Of a stretch of DNA of 64,000 nt, positions 58,455-64,000 are shown in pieces. This stretch comes from Diorhabda sublineata (taxonomy: Eukaryota; Arthropoda; Insecta; Coleoptera; Chrysomelidae): positions 12,601,653 through 12,665,652 of the forward strand of contig NC_079478.1 in the NCBI RefSeq assembly GCF_026230105.1, given 5' to 3'. The notes below the pieces were generated by a model. That model searched no databases. It was given only the letters and a program-made list of their open reading frames with translations, and was not told the DNA's origin. Position 1 is the first letter of the stretch. Every line of letters begins with the position of its first letter. The position numbers and the translations under genes were made by a program.

Positions 58455-59495
58455 ACGTGTAAATTTTACACGTAACTCATATGTATTTTGTTACTGAATT
58501 TTTTTTATTATCATGAATAATCTGATTTAATGTACACACATTAAATCGGATGTGTTTTATGTATTCATTGACGTGACTTCAATCAAAAATGATAAAACCA
58601 ATAATGCCGCATTTTGTTTATTGCGCCAACTATCTTGTTTGAAAGCTATAAATTCGAAGAACTAAGAATAAAAACAAAACATCCATAAAAACTAGGAAAA
58701 ACACAATAAGAAGTTTTATGATTGTGAATCATGATGACATAAAGGTAATAAAAAATATTTGGCCATTTCCTAAGTCTTACGACACTATCAAAAGAGTATT
58801 TCGTAATAAGTTAACTAAAAATATCGTAAACCAAAATAAACTATATTAGAATGAATTTCATAGAAAACGAAATTTGAAAAAAACTCCTAAAGTCACTATA
58901 TTTTATTAGTTACCAAAAAAAGTATAATATAGGCATAAGCACAATAATGATCAATAAAAGATAATCTAACAACATAATTATCAAATATTAATGTATAAAT
59001 GTATATAAACATTTATGTCTAAACTAATAATATTACGGTGCGTACCACCAATTACTGATTAGTTATTGTTGTGTTTTCTCATCTTCATTTTTAATTTTCA
59101 ATTTAGAATTCAACATCTCTAACTGCTCGAAAAAGCAGCTAACTTATTACCTAACGTTCCTAAGTTTGTATGTACTATAAGCTTAAATCATAGTAATCAT
59201 CTCGATAAAATAACTTGTATTATCGATTAATACCTTTGCTCATTATCTCATGCTTTCAATGAAAGAAAGGCATTTCCATTCAGTTCCAGATAAATCTAAT
59301 ATTTAAACACTTCTTATCACAGTTTCATAAAAACCAAATTTTTTTCTTATAAATTTCTATCCTCCACGTGTCAACCATTAAAACTTTCTAAATATATTTC
59401 ACTATAGATATGATCAAGTAAATTGGATCGATACAATTCATTGCGACTAAAGAAGAAGTCTTCTATGAAGAAAATTTTCCGTATAACTTTACAAC
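58455..59495. other. Unassigned stretch
   Basis: Very AT-rich; no gene or paired repeat recognised. Confidence 0.35.
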
Positions 59496-59503
59496 AAATT
59501 ATA

Positions 59504-60230
59504 CGAGGATGGTTCCAGGAGCACCTCACCTGAACTAGAGAGGGCAGTAATTGCTTAAAAAATACCACTGTATGCGAAAGTACACAATATATATAGCATA
59601 TGTTTCAAGTTTGAATACTCCACGTTGTTTAGTATTTGTTTGTTTTTAATGAATTGGTCATGAGAAACCGGTACGCAAGATGGGTCCCGCGTTTGCTCAC
59701 AATGGAACAAAAACAGCGTCGTGAAGATGTTACCATTGAGTGTTTGGCAATGTAGCACAGCAATGAAGACCTTTCATAACCATAGATGTGGAAAAACAAT
59801 CAAAACAATGGACTGGAAAGGGAGAACCGGCTCCAAAGAAAGCGGAGACCGTTCCATCTGCAGGCAAGGTCATTGCGTCGGCTTTTTGGGATGCGTGTGT
59901 AATAATTCTCATTGATTATCTTGAAACAGGAAAAACTATTAACGGCGAACTTATTGGAATGGAACTAACTATGCGAACTTATTGCAATATTAGAACGAAG
60001 AAATCAGGCAAAAACGACCGCATTTGACTGAGAAAGTGTTGTTTCATCAATACAATTCACCAGCTAACACATCCGTTATTGCCATAGACATAATGAATGA
60101 ATTAAATTTTGAATTGCTACCTATTGCACTCCATTTTTCCATTGTTGGTATATGTACTTCTGGGATCATCCTTGTATATATTGAGTCCACGAAAAAGTTT
60201 TTGGTTGAACCTCACTATCAATCAAATTAG
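59504..60230 (+). pseudogene. Mariner relic (SETMAR-like)
   Basis: A terminus-like CGAGGATGGTTCCAGGAGCA follows TATA at 59500-59503, resembling a mariner left end. About 150 bp inside, coding blocks begin: RYARWVPRLLTMEQKQRRED, then EKQSKQWTGKGEPAPKKAET, VPSAGKVIASAFWDACVIIL and IDYLETGKTINGE. After frame breaks KVLFHQYNSPANTSVIAIDI and LNFELLPIALHF follow. The N-terminal DNA-binding part and the first catalytic block (DETWIHHY) are deleted. The second catalytic Asp is replaced by Tyr (HQYNSPAN for HQDNAPAH). The right terminus was not found. Confidence 0.75.
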
Positions 60231-60239
60231 AGGAAAGCA

Positions 60240-63200
60240 CGTGACTACTTTTCGTAATATAATCATCAATGATCAAATGAAACAGCTAGTGTGTAGTGAC
60301 TTTATACGTCAAAGCGAATAATGTAATGTCCCAGAGGATATTGGTTTGCATCAATTAAAAGATTCGGTCCCCTATGATCCAACCCCCAAATGCAAGTGCT
60401 GCAAAATAAAATACTTCCAATGATTATACCGTAAGAGGATTAAGTCTTACTCTCCCTATGTTAACTTGATTATTTCGAAGTATTAAGAGAAAAATTCATG
60501 ATTTTTTTAATTCAATTTTTATAGGAGGATAGGTTAAAAAAATTATTACGAGAAAAAATCGCTGCTGAAAAGGATTTGAAGTATATTATGTATAATGATA
60601 TGATTTTATGAATAACATAACAATCATCTATTTTTTAGTCATCACGTTTCATATTACCATAACGTTTATTGGAAATATAAGAATAAATATCATTCGTAAG
60701 AACAAACTAGGTTAGTGACACCTATAAGTTTTCAGTTTACATCCTGACTAAACCAAAATACGTTTTGCGTCATATCAATCAACATTTATAACTACAATTT
60801 CCATACATTTTTCATACAAAAGAAATCAGATGAGCTATGTTGGAATTAAAAGACAATCAAGTATCACAACTCTGCAGAAGGCTATCTAATTGTTTACAAG
60901 CAACCGAAAAAAAAAACTTATCCTCGTCTTTCTATCCAAACTCTAATTCATCTCGATTGACAGAATAGAGAATTGTTAATAATACACATATTTTCCGCAC
61001 ATTAGCATAGATCAAGTTTCGTACAAGCATATTCAAAAGCTAAGATAATTCAAAGTCTAGTTTCGGAATGAAATTAAGCTTAAACTTATTCGCACCGGCG
61101 CATGTCGTAAAGGTGATTAATAAGGTTGAAAATAGAATAAAAAATACCTATGTAAAATATAAATATAAACACGTAACTATTCTTTAGCATTAGAAATAGA
61201 AAATAATCGATGAGTACAATATACTAGGGATAATCCAACCTAAATCGTCGCAAGAATTTTCTTTAGCAGTCTAAGGCCTAGCGTTAACGTGCGAGGATCA
61301 CAATGTTCGATATGAACATGAGTTTCATAATATGGTTGCTCTAATTCTGCACCGGCAGAAGGTGTAGCATTAAATTTTTCTGTCATCGATGATTTAGTGC
61401 ACATTCCATAATTATTTTTTTGCTTGCGAGGATAAAATTATATTTCATTCCTTGTAGCAGTATTACTGACCATCAAATTCGCAATAATATACAGATCTGA
61501 GACTTCACATCATTTTGTGGATTCGTACTCATCGAGTAACGTACGTGGAAGCCTGAGAAACACATCTATAATAACGTAACAAAACAAAAACAATATGTTG
61601 TACGCTACCAAATCACAGTTACAGCTCTGACGTGATTTCATGCAAAATTATCCGTGGTTATTCAGATAATTTCTGCAAGTTGTGTCCTGTTTATTTTTGT
61701 CTTTGAGTAAATTGGTGGGCCGCTCTTTGCTCTTTCTTTTTCGACATCCTATTTGTCTGACTAAAAGGAGCGATACCATCTCTCTACATCTTGTCTGCTC
61801 TTTTTGTGTCCACGATTTGACCATCAAATAGAAGCAAGACTGTCTGGGAAATTTCGATACCTATCTGCTTGGAAGCTATATCAAAAGTAGCGCCATCTCT
61901 GAGGAAGCATTTCTTACAGCCTTTTCTTATATATAGATTCAAAACTTCAAAAAATCTGTCTACGTACTCTAGTAAGTACAAAATTTTTGTAATAGAAATA
62001 CGCTAAAATTAAACTTTTCAATAAGATTGAAAACCAACATGCTCAACGACTCCCCATAACTTTTACATAAATCAGGATGATATTGGAACTTCTCATATCC
62101 AATTAGTCGATGACCAGGATTCTAACAGAACATTTATCAGAAGCTGAGAATTTTATATAGTTTGACAACAGCGCTATCGCTTTTATTGTAAAGATCTATT
62201 GGGGTGGATGGAATAGATGCATAGAGCGTTAGTCGTATGAATATTATGTGACATTCAAATTACCCATGTATTTTCACTAATAGAATACATTTGTATGGCA
62301 CCTAATACTATTCGAACGACCAATGATATCTTTGTCTGAATCACACTAGGTTATCCATGGATGTTATTTAGTTGAAAGGGTGTTTACTACTGTTAATGAT
62401 GTCGGGACGTATTGTTGGAAATAGTCGAATTCATTACATATTAGACATTAGGAAATAATGATCTATCTTGATATATTCATTGTGCAATTCGATGAATTGG
62501 GTGAAACAGATACTTGAAAATTAAAAATATGAGTAAATTTTTAATTCACAATAAATGTTGAACCGATCATTTGCTCGATTAAACAGTTTAAATTAGAAAA
62601 AGTCCAGTTCATGAATAAAACTAAAGATATTTAGTGATAAAGTGACATCACACTGGATATATGGAGTTTTCCTGAAATATTTATGTTTAGCGGTAGGTTA
62701 TTCTAGACTTGAAACCAAACATTTCTGTTTGCGGTGATTTTATATACGAAAATTGCACTCAAAGTTTTCGTATGAAATATTTTGTTTGAACCATAAACTA
62801 TGTTTGTTTGATCAATTAGCTTTCACAATCAAGACATTTATATAGTTCAAAAGAGAAAGAGTCAAAACAACTGCTCTACACAACTACATTTTCATCTTTA
62901 CCCATACTAAATTCCGACATAGAATAACGCAACGAAAATATACACTTAACAAAACAAAAAACTAAATTAAACTGCCCATTTTACCCACAACTAAGCATTA
63001 ATCTGCATGAAATGAACCATAAAAGTTTCATCTCTATCCGCCGTATCGTAATTTATGGATACCTGATTTTGACTTCATGTCTAGTGTAGAAGAGTTGGTG
63101 TCGCGAATATTGTATTCACTTGGAATTTAGCAAAGATTGCATATAGCCTACCAGGTTGATGCTTGATGAAGATGAGATAAGGCTTGCGTCTAGAGGTAGC

Positions 63201-64000
63201 GCAATGTGGCAGGATAAGAAAGCATCACCAAGAATCTCGTCCAGCTGAGTTAAATAACAAATCAGCTCTAACGGATTACATAAAACTTGGCAACTATATT
63301 AAGTAGTGTAACTACCTAATACTTAAGCCCCACATTTATGTTGTTAAATATATATAGGTTAGGATAGGTTAGGTTGGGATTAAGGTTAGATTTTCTTCGC
63401 CTATCACAGTCCGTTAGCTCAAACGTCAGACTTTTTCCCACCCCATTCTTGGCGTATTTACCAAGAAATAAAAACAAAAGAGACAAAAAATATGCAAGCG
63501 ATATGGGCCCAAACACCAACTTGCTCCTGGTGCAATGATTATTTTCATAATCGTACTGTGCTCTCCACTATTTCATCTTCATACTTGCAAAAAAAATGTT
63601 CGGATTTCTGTGTATTGTATCTTGAGCATAATCTGAACCCAGCTTCATACGTATACGTTCCAAAAGTCTTAATAAGCAGTTCTGGCAAATCGTGGTCATG
63701 TATTTGATGTTATGGTCTCTATCAACGTACAAGCAATAGTTGTTCATCTAACTGGGTTCTCACCTATGGTCGATTTACGTTTTTCTGTTATATTTCTAAC
63801 AATCGTTGAGCTAGGTCTCTCGTTATATTCTGCATGAATATTATTAAATACATTTTTTTACATTTATTTGGTTACTGGCTTTCTTCATAGTTCAGTTTTG
63901 TTTCAAATATAATTTTTCAGGTACCCAGTATTATCATTTTTGTCCTAAACCATATAAATAACCTATATATTTAACGTATGGGCTACAAAATCACACAATA
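60240..64000. other. Long unassigned stretch
   Basis: No gene or complete element is recognised over the last 3.7 kb. A coding-like minus-strand frame at 61784-61981 could be a transposon scrap (see rejected items). AGGTTAGG-type words occur at 63356-63375. A 71-codon frame at 63492-63707 (+) with several Cys has no known family. Confidence 0.35.

Noticed and set aside
61784..61981. Minus-strand frame with FLRDGATFDIAS and LLFDGQIVDTKRAD, similar to mariner FQQDGATCHTA...FxGRxISRxxD
   Set aside because: The expected WPPRSxDLTPLDFFLWG block does not follow, and another frame just downstream resembles a LINE tail equally poorly. Left unassigned.

Overview
This window is AT-rich (about two thirds A+T) eukaryotic DNA with no operons, no long open frames and no bacterial features. 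The mobile-element families in it (mariner/Tc1 of several kinds, an IS630-like DDE_3 family, PIF/Harbinger, RTE-like, Jockey-like and RNase-H-bearing LINEs, and a Penelope-like element) point to an insect nuclear genome, possibly a beetle. The species call is inference; the element families are read from translated motifs. I found no convincing host protein gene, tRNA, rRNA or CRISPR array. Almost all recognisable coding sequence is decayed transposon.

Layout. 1-10 kb is mostly unassigned, with an RNase-H LINE tail (4.76-5.35 kb), an antisense RTE LINE 3' end (7.44-8.2 kb) and a Jockey-like 3' end (9.13-9.29 kb). 10-15.5 kb holds mariner scraps, two copies of one LINE in inverted orientation (10.6-11.35 and 12.38-13.44 kb) and a 938-bp element with G5 termini and TTA target duplications. 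18.77-22.3 kb is a PIF/Harbinger element with a Myb-like gene and an oppositely oriented transposase; the transposase is split at a TA by a 1.73-kb DDE_3 (Tc1/mariner superfamily) element. An internally deleted, inverted sister of that insert lies at 25.8-26.55 kb. 23.6-23.87 kb is a MITE, and 28.7-29.15 kb is another terminal-inverted-repeat element.

31-37.8 kb carries a second DDE_3 copy, a complete-ended but dead Tc1 element (33.58-34.76 kb), a 5'-truncated Penelope-like element with inverted terminal repeats (35.57-36.42 kb) and a faint mariner trace. 39-47 kb has a fragment of an unnamed protein family that I recall as widely repeated in arthropods, two more Jockey-like 3' ends, a mariner-type MITE and two mariner relics. 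48.06-49.77 kb is a dead mariner-superfamily element with terminal inverted repeats of about 300 bp. 52-61 kb contains an RTE reverse-transcriptase fragment, another RNase-H LINE tail, three mariner relics and a doubtful LINE fragment.

Nothing here looks active: every transposase or reverse transcriptase has stops, frameshifts or lost catalytic segments. The value of the window is its fossil record of nested, inverted and internally deleted elements. Coordinates of degenerate elements without clear ends are approximate.
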